The translations under genes were made by a program, and so were the position numbers. The notes under the pieces were generated by a model. That model worked only from the letters and a program-made list of their open reading frames with translations. It was not told the origin of the DNA and did no database searches. Below are positions 57,601 through 64,000 of a DNA stretch of 64,000 bases, one piece after another. Positions within the stretch are counted from its first letter, which is position 1. Every line of letters starts with the position of its first letter. Origin of the DNA: Mesostigma viride (Eukaryota; Streptophyta; Mesostigmatophyceae; Mesostigmatales; Mesostigmataceae); the NCBI GenBank assembly GCA_009746045.1, contig RPFO01001815.1, positions 103,624 through 167,623 of the forward strand, read 5' to 3'.

Positions 57601-60600
57601 GATGAGGTCAGCGTGCATGACCTCATGCGGCACGTCTCCTCTGTGACGGCTTACGTTGTACGCGCATGTGTGGTCCTGGCGTCATGGCATAGCAGTTAGC
57701 AAAGTGCATCCTGTCGTGCGCGTGTCATGGCCTACGGCTTTGCGTGCCGACGGTAGATTTAGTTCTGCCGCTTGGCGTGTGCGTGCTTCTTTCCCACACC
57801 GCCCACCTGTCCGCATCTGCCAGATCACGGGTGTCCCTTCATGTTTGTCCCTTCTGCATCCGCCTGCCTGTGCCGTCGCGTGTCGTCTGCCAGATCATGC
57901 GGCAGCGGCGCATTGACCGCGGCGCGCTCACACTGGCATCCGCCGAGGTCAAGTTCACGCTTGACACCGAGACGCTCGACCCGACCGACGTGGGTGCGTG
58001 GGAACAAGGGCACAGTACTGACTAGTTGTCCACCCATGTGGGTGCGTGGGAATAAGGGCACAGTACTGACTAGTTGTCCACCCATGTGGGTGCGTGGGAA
58101 TAAGGGCACAGTACTGACTAGTTGTCCACCCATGTGGGTGCGTGGGAATAAGGGCACAGTACTGACTAGTTGTCCACCCATGTGGGTGCGTGGGAATAAG
58201 GGCACAGTACTGACTAGTTGTCCACCCATGCGGGTGCGTGGGAATAAGGGCACAGTACTGACTAGTTGTCCACCCATGTGGGTGCGTGGGAATAAGGGCA
58301 CAGTACTGACTAGTTGTCCACCCATGTGGGTGCGTGGGAATAAGGGCACAGTACTGACTAGTTGTCCACCCATGTGGGTGCGTGGGAATAAGGGCACAGT
58401 ACTGACTAGTTGTCCACCCATGTGGGTGCGTGGGAATAAGGGCACAGTACTGACTAGTTGTCCACCCATGTGGGTGCGTGGGAATAAGGGCACAGTACTG
58501 ACTAGTTGTCCACCCATGTGGGTGCGTTGACGCATGGGGGTATCGTGTCCGCTAGTATGTGGTCACCCAGTGCACTTGGACGCTTGACCCGACTGACATG
58601 GGTGCGTGGTGGCATGTTGATTCAAAGGTTTTGCTTGGCACCGGCGTGGGTGTGTGGTTCTTTGCCCACAAGCGGGAGTTGAGATCATGTTTTGTATTTA
58701 TCATAGCAGCCACGTTGTCACCACTGCCTGTCAGGAACGTGACAAGGGGGAGGGGGATTTTTCATGCAGCTCGTTACCTACAGCGTATTGTTGGGCCCGT
58801 TGTGTTCGGGGATATTTTCTTCCGGTAGTAAGGGCGTATTGGTTGGCGTATGGTAGTAAGCGCCTATTTGTTCGAGAAATCCCCCCAAGGCGCCTCTCAG
58901 CTCATGCTGCTGCTGACTATGTGTTCCCTGCCGTTTCGATTCCTCACCCCCCCTCCCTCCCTCCCTCCTTCCCCATCCACTCGGGTTGTATGCACCCACA
59001 TCTGTATCGTGGGCACACGCACCGTCCCCTTTTCCCCACTGCAGGCATGTACAAGGTGCGCGAGTCCAACCAGATGATCGAGGAGTACATGCTGCTTGCA
59101 AACGTCACCGTCGCCGACAAGATCTTCGCCACCTTCCCACAGTGCGCGATGCTTCGGTGAGGCGTTGAATAAACCAGAGGAGGCCATGAGGGCTGACATG
59201 TGCTGTGATTTCTTACTCGCAAGAAAGGACATGGTGGAGTGCCACCTGGGTCCTCAGGCCTGGAAGCCTTCCTTGGTGTTGCACAGCCGCACCGTCTGCA
59301 TTTCATGCGTTTGGTATAGGCCACCGTTCTTGGTTGGAGAAGCAAAGTTACCTGCATTTGGCAAGGGGGCAAAGTGTGAGGGCTTGGACTCTGGGTTTGG
59401 AGAGGTCTATGCCAGCGGTTGGCTGAAGCCTTCAGAAGTATTAATACCTTCTGTTGCTCCTGCCAATGGTGTTTTACGCGTCATGTCATCCCGCTTGCCA
59501 AAACATGATCTGGACAGTCATGGGCCTGAGATAAGTTTGCCCCAACAAGGGTAATGGCCACTTGACGATGCCCCAACAAGGGTAATGGCCACGTGATGAT
59601 GCCCCAACAAGGGTAATGGCCACGTGATGATGCCCCAACAAGGGTAATGGTCACGTGATGATGCCCCAACAAGGGTAATGGTCACGTGATGATGCCCCAA
59701 CAAGGGTAATGGCCACGTGATGATGCCCCAACGGATGGCCACGTGATGATGCCCCAACAAGGGTAATGGCCACGTGATGATGCCCCAACAAGGGTAATGG
59801 CCACGTGATGATGCCCCAACAGATGGCCACGTGATGATGCCCCAACAGATGGCCACGTGATGATGCCCTGAATGCTGATGTGTTGCTGCACATTCCATCT
59901 AGCTTCTTGTTGCGTGTGCTGGTGCTCTCATGTTGTATGAATCGTATGACCGTGCTTTACTTCCATCCCATCACCAAAACTGGCGCCCTCCCCATCCTTA
60001 ATGCTTACTTTCCCTTGGCCACCTGTGTTCTCGGATTGGCATATCCCCCCAGGCGTCACCCCGAGCCGACGCCCAACATGTTCAAGCCACTGCACAAGGT
60101 GGCCAACGCGGTCGGCATCACATTGCAGACGGAGAGCTCCAAGGCCCTGGCCGACTCGCTAGACCGCGCGGTGGTAGGTCGCCGGCTCAGGGGAGGGTGT
60201 GGTGTGATGCCCCCTTAGCGTAGCCGCCTAGGGGACCCGGGCTCCTACCACCCACGCATGCCCCTTCTTGCTGGGTATCTAGGAGACCAGGGTGGATGTC
60301 ATTCTGCTCGCTCTTTTTTGTGGGGGTGCAGAAACTGGATTAGAGAATTTTCTTTCGGGAATATTTTTAACATCTTGAATGAATGACTTGCGGCCTGGGC
60401 TGCCTGCTATGTAATATGATTAACTAATGCTGAAAAGCCAACTCTGCCAGTGTTGGCAAGCGACTCCCCTGCCTAGAAGCTTCCGGTGTCCATTCGCCTA
60501 CCACTCTACACCACGTAATTGCGTTTTCCTTCCCATGCTGGTGGGAGCCAAAAATATGGCCCTGCTGCTTGTCAACCAGCAGTGCAGGTGTCTGTACATG

Positions 60601-63351
60601 ACCCGTTACCTCTAGGTGTAACTAGCAAGTCGTCGTGGCTGACATTCGTTGATGGTAGTGTTTTTCTCATGACAACCATATCCCGTTATGATACGTGGTT
60701 GCCTGCTGCCACCCACTCCCGGCTGCGCTGACCTCTTTGCTGCCGCCCGTACGTGCTGCCGCCTGCTCGTGTCGTGGTCCGGCTGCTCTTGTCCCTGTGT
60801 CTTCTTTCTCTCTGCCTCCCCTCCCCCCCCAAAAAAAGCTGGGTGACGGCAACGACGGCTACTTCAACAAGCTGCTCCGCATCCTGGCCACGCGATGCAT
60901 GACGCAGGTGGGCGGAGTTTGCATACTGTAGCCTGGATACATGGCGCACTGTACGTAATTTATCCTAGTACGGTGCTGCATCATGCAGGTGGGCGCAGTG
61001 CGCACTTTTTTTGCACTTGACGCGGTATTTGCCTGCTAGCGTGCACATTCATGGCGTAGGTGGGTACAGCAGGCGCGGTGTTGTGCACTTGCCGCAGTAG
61101 TTTTATCGCGGAGTGGGGCAAAAATGCAGCAGCAGGGCCTGTTCATTGTGGGTTGCGACGTTCTTTTGTATGGGAGGTAAAGCCTGACGCCTCAAAAGCC
61201 CACACCAGCCCTGCCATTAATTACACTGTCCCTTCTTTGGCTTACCCAAACAACCAAATAACCAAACAACCGCCCCCCCTTACACACACACACACACTGC
61301 CCCACCCCCACCCCCACCCCCCCACCCCCACCCATCCACCCAGCTGCCCACCCACCTGTCCACCCACCCACCCACCCACCCACCCCCCACCCACCCACCC
61401 ACCCACCCACCCCCCCACCCACCCACCCACCCACCCACCCACCCACCCACCCACCCACCCACCCACCCACCCACCCACCCACCCACCCACCCACCCACCC
61501 ACCCACCCACCCACCCACCCCCACCCACCCACCCACCCACCCACCCACCCACCCACCCACCCACAGGCCAAGTACATCTGCAGCGGTGACTTCACGGAAA
61601 AGGAGTTCTGGCACTACGGCCTTGCGGCGCCCCGCTACACGCACTTCACGTCGCCCATTCGGCGATACGCGGGTGAGCAAACGCAGCCCACCCGCGTATT
61701 ATTCACCTGTACATCCGCGTCTATATGTACATTGCTATCCCACGTGGTTGATGTGTGGGAGAAACCGCAGGCTGTGTCCTGCGGTTCATGAAGGCAACGG
61801 GGGATCCGCCGCGCTGGCAACGCTGTGCGTGGGTCTTTCCTTCCCAACGCAATGTCAGGGGTGCGTTCACTATCGTCCGCCGCTCAACTCACACAGGAAA
61901 AACCCGTCCTCTGTTGTCCGATACCTGGACCCAGGTGCCCCCAACGGAATGCTTTGGATCCCTCCCTGAGGCCATGACCGCGTGTTGGGCACGCCTGTGT
62001 GTGGCGGCTTCTCCAGCCGCATGTTGTCCCCTGCCCCAAACATCACGTCCATGTGGCATATCTTATTTTTGTCGACATGTCGTACTGACACACGGTGCCG
62101 CGCTTGTGGCCGGCCTCACAGCAATGGCGCACATTTGTTTCCCCATTTTCATGTTCAGCAGTTGTAGCAGGCAGCATGGCCTGTCACTGGCAGCTTGCAC
62201 CTTGTTTCTCGTCAGTCTTGTTGCGGCTCCCTGACTTGGCACGAGCTAGTTTGCCAGTCTGCAGCTTGCCACCATGCTGATGCTGTGCACTGACATAGTT
62301 CCTCCCCGTGTCACTGGCTCCTGTCATCAGGCACTGTTGGGAGGCTTCCGTGCCTACGAAGGTGTCAAATGACCCCGTTGCTTGCTGGCACGTCACTGGA
62401 CGCTAGCCGCAGTTGTACCTGTCATCGCCTCTTGGTCTACCTTGGTTGCCAACGCTCATGGTGTTTTTTTTTTTTTGTCGTTGCGATGTCCTCGGCTGGA
62501 TGATGTCCTCAGCTGGCTGATGTCCCCTCCCCCCCGCACATGCTCCCCATTTGCCTTTCTGCTCCGCGAATCTGCACTACCCCTTGGGCCGCCTGCATTT
62601 GTCCCCCCTCCTGCCGCAGACGTGGTGGTCCACCGCCTGCTTGCTGCCGCCATCGGGATCGACCGGCTATACGAGAAGCTCTTCGAGAAGGCGTTCGTCA
62701 AGGAGCTGGCGGACGGTGGGTGGTGGTGCACTGAGCGCTGTCATCATGTGGGTCGTAGTGGGATGGTTGGAGCTGGCGGACGGTGGGTGGTGGTGCACTG
62801 AGCGCTGTCATCATGTGGGTCGTGGTGGGATGGTTGGAGCTGGCGGACGTTGAGTGGTGGTGCACTGAGCGCTGTCATCATGTGGGTCGTGGTGGGATGG
62901 TTGGAGCTGGCCGACGGTGGGTGGTGGTGCACTGAACTGGTCTAATGACAGACCGACATAGCCGTTGCTATCATGTTTCATGTTAAGCCCTGGTCATGAT
63001 GTACTACGCACATGCGCCGGCGGCCTGCTTGAGCTCATGTGCCCAGCGTGTGGGATGACAAGCCTTGCATCAGGACCTGCATACGAGGGAGAGCGCTGCT
63101 GTCGCCTGGCGAAAGAGTCGAGCGTTAGCCAACCATTGTCTGCGGGGCTGAATGCAGGTCTGGCTTGATCTTGTTGCAACCTGCCATGTGTTTACGCGTC
63201 GAGATCACCCATGAACCAGTGAATCGTCCAACGGTCTTGTGGCTGTTTGCCCTCCACCCCTGCTCGCAGAGTGCAACGTGCGGCACCACAACGCGCAGGT
63301 AGCGGGGCGGTCCTCGGTGGAGCTGCACACGCTCATCTACTTCCGCAACAG
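39559..63351 (+). CDS. DIS3: DIS3/RRP44, catalytic ribonuclease of the RNA exosome (21 exons, 3' end outside window)
   Basis: Exons: 39559-39612, 39747-39884, 40930-41087, 42059-42114, 42918-43043, 46039-46190, 47077-47311, 48153-48339, 49870-50119, 50944-51169, 51791-51916, 52452-52504, 55568-55674, 56661-56715, 57894-57993, 59045-59156, 60053-60173, 60839-60907, 61567-61672, 62620-62715, 63270-63351. They sum to 2,609 bases and join in one frame at GT-AG sites: 869 residues of a family near 950. The order is: N-terminal [12 protein letters not shown]3 (C-x4-C-x2-C, residues about 31-39); PIN endonuclease with Asp of VDTN, Glu of MEEVR and Asp of TND (about 55-160); cold-shock region (about 230-450); and RNB exonuclease (from about 480). 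RNB has the metal-binding [13 protein letters not shown] and the signature [21 protein letters not shown] across exons 19-20. The protein degrades RNA 3'-5' and cuts it internally as part of the nuclear and cytoplasmic exosome. The rest of RNB and the S1 domain lie beyond 64000. All identifications are from conserved motifs and frame continuity; no transcript was seen. Confidence 0.96.
39747..39884 (+). CDS. DIS3: DIS3 exon 2 (residues 19-64): CR3 motif and PIN start
   Basis: Acceptor ctgcag|GTT, donor CAG|gtgaat, phase 0 at both ends. Encodes [14 protein letters not shown], the three-Cys CR3 motif (CGSVLCKAC) and the PIN strand VIVDTNVVL with its first catalytic Asp. Confidence 0.95.
40930..41087 (+). 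CDS. DIS3: DIS3 exon 3 (residues 65-116): PIN
   Basis: Acceptor is a 17-base C run then AG. Donor ACCG|gtgagg, phase 2. Contains [26 protein letters not shown] with the catalytic Glu, and FVFSNEHH. Confidence 0.95.
41591..41670. repeat. (ATGG)n tract in DIS3 intron 3
   Basis: Imperfect GGAT/GGCC tetranucleotide repeat of about 80 bp. Confidence 0.85.
41907..42074 (+). repeat. 56-bp x3 tandem repeat carrying the exon 4 acceptor
   Basis: Three copies start at 41907, 41963 and 42019. Each ends GGCGC(C/G)CAG|GG(C/A)ACGTACATCAAA, so each has the acceptor and first codons of exon 4. Only the last copy leads into the conserved exon. Confidence 0.92.
42059..42114 (+). CDS. DIS3: DIS3 exon 4 (residues 117-135): PIN
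   Basis: A 56-base exon found by phase and motif: [18 protein letters not shown]. Acceptor gcgcgcag|G, donor CGAG|gtgggg. Two upstream near-copies of its acceptor and first 16 bases exist (41951, 42007). Only this copy continues into the conserved [10 protein letters not shown]. Confidence 0.93.
42918..43043 (+). CDS. DIS3: DIS3 exon 5 (residues 136-177): PIN
   Basis: Acceptor ggcggcag|CC gives the conserved [19 protein letters not shown] join. An in-frame upstream extension beginning at the ATG at 42878 is open but not conserved and is rejected. Contains [14 protein letters not shown] with the third PIN Asp. Donor CCG|gtatgt. Confidence 0.92.
43477..45295. mobile_element. hAT-type element in DIS3 intron 5, 8-bp target duplication
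   Basis: The ends are CTGTGTTTTTGCTAAGG (left) and CAGTGTTTTTGCTAACGG (right, reverse complement). They are flanked by identical GCCGGCAC at 43469-43476 and 45296-45303. An 8-bp duplication with CA/TG-type ends is diagnostic of hAT. Subterminal regions are packed with CCGCGGTCR motifs in both orientations, as expected of transposase-binding arrays. A Ser/Arg-rich minus frame (44272-43916) has no transposase motif, so it is probably non-autonomous. Confidence 0.85.
44705..44993. mobile_element. 289-bp MITE nested in the hAT element, TA target
   Basis: Inverted ends CACCCCTAGTCCCACGTTTA and CACCCCTAGCTCCACGTTTA are flanked by TA (44703-44704, 44994-44995). The motif GTTTAAGAT recurs through the body. 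TA duplication suggests a Tc1/mariner-type parent. Confidence 0.75.
45504..45947. mobile_element. 444-bp MITE with 26-bp inverted ends in DIS3 intron 5
   Basis: ATTGAAACTGTTGGCGGGAA at the left is matched by ATTGAAACAGTTGGCGGGAA on the opposite strand at the right, both continuing ACCGGT. It lies about 90 bases before exon 6. Target duplication not resolved. Confidence 0.7.
46039..46190 (+). CDS. DIS3: DIS3 exon 6 (residues 178-228)
   Basis: Acceptor ctgcag|TG. Encodes [17 protein letters not shown], then an acidic low-complexity linker and SKRRCIYEE. The first GAGGAG|gtaggc (46191) gives the length expected for the family. Four further in-frame donor copies follow downstream. Confidence 0.88.
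46165..46336 (+). repeat. 27/30-bp x6 tandem repeat carrying the exon 6 donor
   Basis: Copies of GCAAGCGCCGCTGTATTTAT… start at 46165, 46195, 46222, 46249, 46279 and 46309. All spacings are multiples of three. Five copies end in a GAG|GTAG donor; one has GCAG instead. The frame stays open through all of them. Confidence 0.92.
46979..47066. repeat. TG-rich tract before DIS3 exon 7
   Basis: Imperfect TGTGTG repeat in the 3' part of intron 6, just before the acceptor at 47076. Confidence 0.6.
47077..47311 (+). CDS. DIS3: DIS3 exon 7 (residues 229-306): cold-shock domain
   Basis: Acceptor ccgccag|CAC, donor GAAG|gtgggt, phase 0 to 1. Contains [39 protein letters not shown] and LLPEDQW, the typical first OB-fold region. 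Confidence 0.95.
47312..47914. repeat. 58-bp x10 minisatellite in DIS3 intron 7, starting at the donor
   Basis: Unit GCTGGGTGGCCGATGTTTGC… with GAGAAGCTTGTCCTGTGAC. The exon 7 donor itself (GGTGGGTGGGCGATGCCTTG…GAGAAGCTTGTCC) is a diverged first copy. Alternating CGCAG/CGCCG and CCACAGG/CGACAGG variants give a two-type pattern. Confidence 0.9.
48153..48339 (+). CDS. DIS3: DIS3 exon 8 (residues 307-368)
   Basis: Acceptor acccag|GC. An acidic insert ([16 protein letters not shown]) is followed by [14 protein letters not shown], the start of the second cold-shock region. Donor GACC|gtgagt, phase 2. Confidence 0.94.
48395..49360. repeat. 39-bp x about 24 minisatellite in DIS3 intron 8
   Basis: Unit GTTCTGGCGACCGTAGCTGT…GTCTTCTGTTCGAG. 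The TGGCGACC|GT core copies the exon 8 end and donor (GTGGCGACC|GTGAGTGTTAAGAG). The last unit, CTGGCGATCGTGAGTGTCAG, is closest to it. Because 39 is a multiple of three, long false reading frames run through it. Confidence 0.92.
49688..49870 (+). repeat. Three copies of the exon 9 acceptor
   Basis: GCAG|GTTCTG(T/C)GG occurs with exon-like starts at 49691, 49778 and 49870, 87 and 92 bases apart, each followed by a CATC-CCC stretch. Only the third continues into exon 9. Confidence 0.85.
49870..50119 (+). CDS. DIS3: DIS3 exon 9 (residues 369-452): second cold-shock region
   Basis: Acceptor ctgcag|G (third of three similar acceptors). Contains [41 protein letters not shown] and [10 protein letters not shown]. 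Donor CAG|gtaagc. Confidence 0.95.
50944..51169 (+). CDS. DIS3: DIS3 exon 10 (residues 453-527): RNB entry and active site
   Basis: Acceptor ccgcag|GTG. Contains [12 protein letters not shown], then [19 protein letters not shown] with the RNB metal-binding aspartates. The donor used is GTCC|gtatcc at 51170, because it gives EIGV-HIADV with the next exon. An earlier GT at 51164 breaks the motif. Confidence 0.95.
51292..51392. repeat. 27-bp x about 3.7 repeat in DIS3 intron 10
   Basis: Unit GCGTGTGCATGTGCGCTGTA + TTTGCCT, shortly after the exon 10 donor. Confidence 0.85.
51791..51916 (+). CDS. DIS3: DIS3 exon 11 (residues 528-569): RNB
   Basis: Acceptor ggacag|AC. Contains [35 protein letters not shown]. 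Donor CGG|gtgagg. Confidence 0.95.
52160..52345. repeat. 22-bp repeat in DIS3 intron 11
   Basis: About eight copies of GCTGCGATGATTGCCGCATGCT-type units. It lies about 100 bases before exon 12. Confidence 0.85.
52452..52504 (+). CDS. DIS3: DIS3 exon 12 (residues 570-587): RNB
   Basis: A 53-base exon. Acceptor gtgcag|AG gives [18 protein letters not shown]. Donor TGG|gtgagt, phase 0. Confidence 0.93.
52837..53019. mobile_element. 183-bp hairpin MITE in DIS3 intron 12
   Basis: CAGTTAGTTGAAATAGTGCC starts inverted arms of about 65 bases that pair almost perfectly with the other end (…GGCACTATTTCAACTAACTG). Flanks are TGG on both sides, a possible 3-bp duplication. A short unrelated loop lies between the arms. 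Confidence 0.8.
53143..54492. repeat. 23-bp x about 58 satellite in DIS3 intron 12
   Basis: Unit GCCCTAGTTAGCCCTTGTTG + TGT with variant second halves (ACGGCC, AGACC, AGATC, ACCCC). Variant order repeats in blocks (for example 53210-53390 and 53405-53580), so larger segments were duplicated too. Confidence 0.93.
54957..55018. repeat. (CA)n tract in DIS3 intron 12
   Basis: Imperfect CA repeat of about 60 bp, on the plus strand. Confidence 0.85.
55568..55674 (+). CDS. DIS3: DIS3 exon 13 (residues 588-622): RNB
   Basis: Acceptor ttgcag|GAG. Contains [20 protein letters not shown] and [12 protein letters not shown]. Donor ACAG|gtgggg, phase 2. Confidence 0.95.
55727..56138. repeat. C-rich tetranucleotide mosaic in DIS3 intron 13
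   Basis: Successive blocks of (CCAA)n, (CCGA)n, (CCAA)n, C5-6A runs and (CCCA)n, about 410 bp, with all C on the plus (transcribed RNA) strand. It starts about 50 bases after the exon 13 donor. Confidence 0.95.
56661..56715 (+). CDS. DIS3: DIS3 exon 14 (residues 623-641): RNB
   Basis: Acceptor caccag|C. Encodes [18 protein letters not shown]. Donor AAG|gtgagc, phase 0. Confidence 0.93.
57814..57900 (+). repeat. Duplicated exon 15 acceptor
   Basis: CTGCCAG|ATCA occurs at 57824 and at the real exon start 57894, 70 bases apart, with GTCCC/CGTCG-type tracts before both. Confidence 0.6.
57894..57993 (+). CDS. DIS3: DIS3 exon 15 (residues 642-674): RNB
   Basis: Acceptor tgccag|ATC. Contains [20 protein letters not shown] and TETLDPTDV. 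The donor GTGG|gtgcgt (57994) is chosen because it restores [10 protein letters not shown] with exon 16; a GT four bases earlier breaks the frame. Confidence 0.94.
57990..58610. repeat. 48-bp x11 minisatellite starting at the exon 15 donor
   Basis: Each unit begins GTGG|GTGCGTGGGAATAAGG, the donor of exon 15, and ends CCACCCAT. The array runs to about 58527. A further copy of the exon end plus donor (CTTGACCCGACTGACATGG|GTGCGTGG) lies at 58583-58610. Confidence 0.93.
59045..59156 (+). CDS. DIS3: DIS3 exon 16 (residues 675-711): RNB
   Basis: Acceptor ctgcag|GC. Contains [20 protein letters not shown] and [17 protein letters not shown]. Donor TTCG|gtgagg, phase 2. Confidence 0.95.
59545..59870. 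repeat. 31-bp x about 11 repeat in DIS3 intron 16
   Basis: Unit GCCCCAACAAGGGTAATGGC + CACGTGATGAT, with 26-bp short forms lacking AGGGTA. It is not linked to a splice site. Confidence 0.9.
60053..60173 (+). CDS. DIS3: DIS3 exon 17 (residues 712-752): RNB
   Basis: Acceptor ccccag|G. Contains [20 protein letters not shown] and [13 protein letters not shown]. Donor GTG|gtaggt; a GT three bases earlier would only drop one Val. Confidence 0.93.
60839..60907 (+). CDS. DIS3: DIS3 exon 18 (residues 753-775): RNB
   Basis: The acceptor is unusual: eight C, seven A, then G (CCCCCCCCAAAAAAAG|CTG). Encodes [17 protein letters not shown]. Donor CAG|gtgggc, phase 0. Confidence 0.94.
60897..61070 (+). repeat. 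Three copies of the exon 18 end and donor
   Basis: GCATGACGCAG|GTGGGCGGAGT (60897), GCATCATGCAG|GTGGGCGCAGT (about 60979) and TCATGGCGTAG|GTGGGTACAGC (about 61049). Confidence 0.75.
61262..61565. repeat. (CCCA)n tract abutting the exon 19 acceptor
   Basis: About 300 bp of CA and CCCA repeats run straight into CCCACAG|GCC. The repeat thus supplies the pyrimidine-rich side of the acceptor. Confidence 0.95.
61567..61672 (+). CDS. DIS3: DIS3 exon 19 (residues 776-810): RNB signature
   Basis: Acceptor cccacag|GCC directly after a (CCCA)n tract. Contains [20 protein letters not shown], most of the RNase II/R signature. Donor GCGG|gtgagc. Confidence 0.96.
62620..62715 (+). CDS. DIS3: DIS3 exon 20 (residues 811-842): RNB
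   Basis: Acceptor ccgcag|AC completes the signature (…[13 protein letters not shown]). Ends KAFVKELAD. Donor GACG|gtgggt, the first of four tandem copies. Confidence 0.95.
62703..62935 (+). repeat. 67-bp x about 3.5 tandem copies of exon 20 end and donor
   Basis: GAGCTGGCGGACG|GTGGGTGG starts at 62703, 62770, 62837 and 62904. The third and fourth copies are mutated (ACGTTGAG; GCCGACGG). Each unit holds 13 exon bases plus about 54 intron bases. Confidence 0.93.
63270..63351 (+). CDS. DIS3: DIS3 exon 21 (residues 843-869): RNB C-terminal part
   Basis: Acceptor ctcgcag|AG. Encodes [16 protein letters not shown] and LHTLIYFRN. Donor ACAG|gtgtgc, phase 2. Later exons are outside the window; 63352-64000 is intron with no further exon recognised. 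Confidence 0.93.
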
Positions 63352-64000
63352 GTGTGCATGTCAATAGTTAGGGACGAGTGCACGATAATCAGTCCTAGGG
63401 ACTGGTGCCATGTGTGCACGCTCCTCTCCCTCCACAATGGGAGCGCACACTTTTTTTTGGGGGGGGGGAGGTGCGTGCATCTATTAGTGGCAGTTGCACA
63501 ATATTTCCTAGGAACAGTCGCACACTCGTCGTCTTTAATTAGCGTGTAAGCCATGTAGATGCTTGGTTGAACAAGTCTGTGGCTGCTTGGCGTCGAGGGC
63601 GTTGCTTGTATGCCATCAAAACCAGCACACCCGTGTGCGTTACTGAATTCGCTGCAGTCACCTTGCTATGGAAGCACCAGATCAATGGCTTTGACCTTTC
63701 AAGGGGCTTTGACCTTCCAAGGGGATGGTCAGCGGTTGCCAGCAGAAATCACAGCACACGCCTGATCGTGCTTGCTCGTTTTTCTAATCCATGCCTGCGT
63801 GTTTGCTCGAACACAAACTAATTAGTTTACCAAAATAGAAATCGCAGCGCTATGCTATTAATGACATGACATGTTCTGTGTGTTCATCAAATGATTAGCA
63901 GCCGCCCTAGGGCAGCATCTGTACTCGGGAGTAAGCTAGCCTCCTGTGTCTTGCCCCCCTGACCTGCACACTTCTCTTTTTGGCCCATCCCCTGCTGCGT

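Noticed and set aside
57772-58535. ORFs of 252 and 236 codons over the 48-bp array
   Set aside because: A repeat unit divisible by three gives stop-free frames on both strands; not genes.
59518-61791. ORFs in the 31-bp and CCCA repeats of introns 16 and 18
   Set aside because: Low-complexity translation of repeats inside mapped introns.

Overview
The window looks like nuclear DNA of a photosynthetic, intron-rich eukaryote, most likely a green alga. Three things point there: a plastid protein with a twin-arginine thylakoid-lumen signal, GT-AG introns of several hundred bases to 3 kb, and a mix of LINE, Copia, chromodomain Gypsy and TTAA-targeting DNA elements. I cannot name a genus from sequence alone.

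Layout. 1-4873: four nested or stacked 3' ends of one LINE family plus a LINE ORF1 relic. 4874-8304: a TTAA-flanked DNA element that carries a broken PHD-finger gene on the minus strand and tandem tRNA-like units. 9904-10962: a complete three-exon gene for a 207-residue acidic thylakoid-lumen protein. 11891-18260: a young, nearly intact Ty1/Copia element on the minus strand. 18274-24448: two inverted copies of a second TTAA element around a 0.43 kb retroposon, each copy with its own secondary insertion. 24746-26700: a LINE ORF2 relic on the minus strand. 28769-32572: a decayed chromovirus-type Gypsy pol. 33791-37265: a block of unrecognised, frame-broken open frames.

39559-63351 (running off the right edge) is one gene, DIS3/RRP44, the catalytic exosome ribonuclease. 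I traced 21 exons (2,609 coding bases, 869 codons plus 2 bases). They join in one open frame at GT-AG junctions and give the CR3 motif, PIN nuclease, cold-shock domains and most of the RNB domain. The last part of RNB and the S1 domain lie beyond the window.

The most striking signal is in the DIS3 introns. At about ten splice junctions the exon edge plus its donor or acceptor has been tandemly duplicated, from 2 to about 24 copies. Several intronic minisatellites (27/30, 39, 48, 58 and 67 bp units) start at, or are built from, the splice site itself. Other introns hold a 23-bp satellite of about 58 copies, C-rich tetranucleotide tracts, a hAT element with an 8-bp target duplication and several MITEs. 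The introns therefore seem to grow by duplication seeded at splice sites as well as by transposon insertion.
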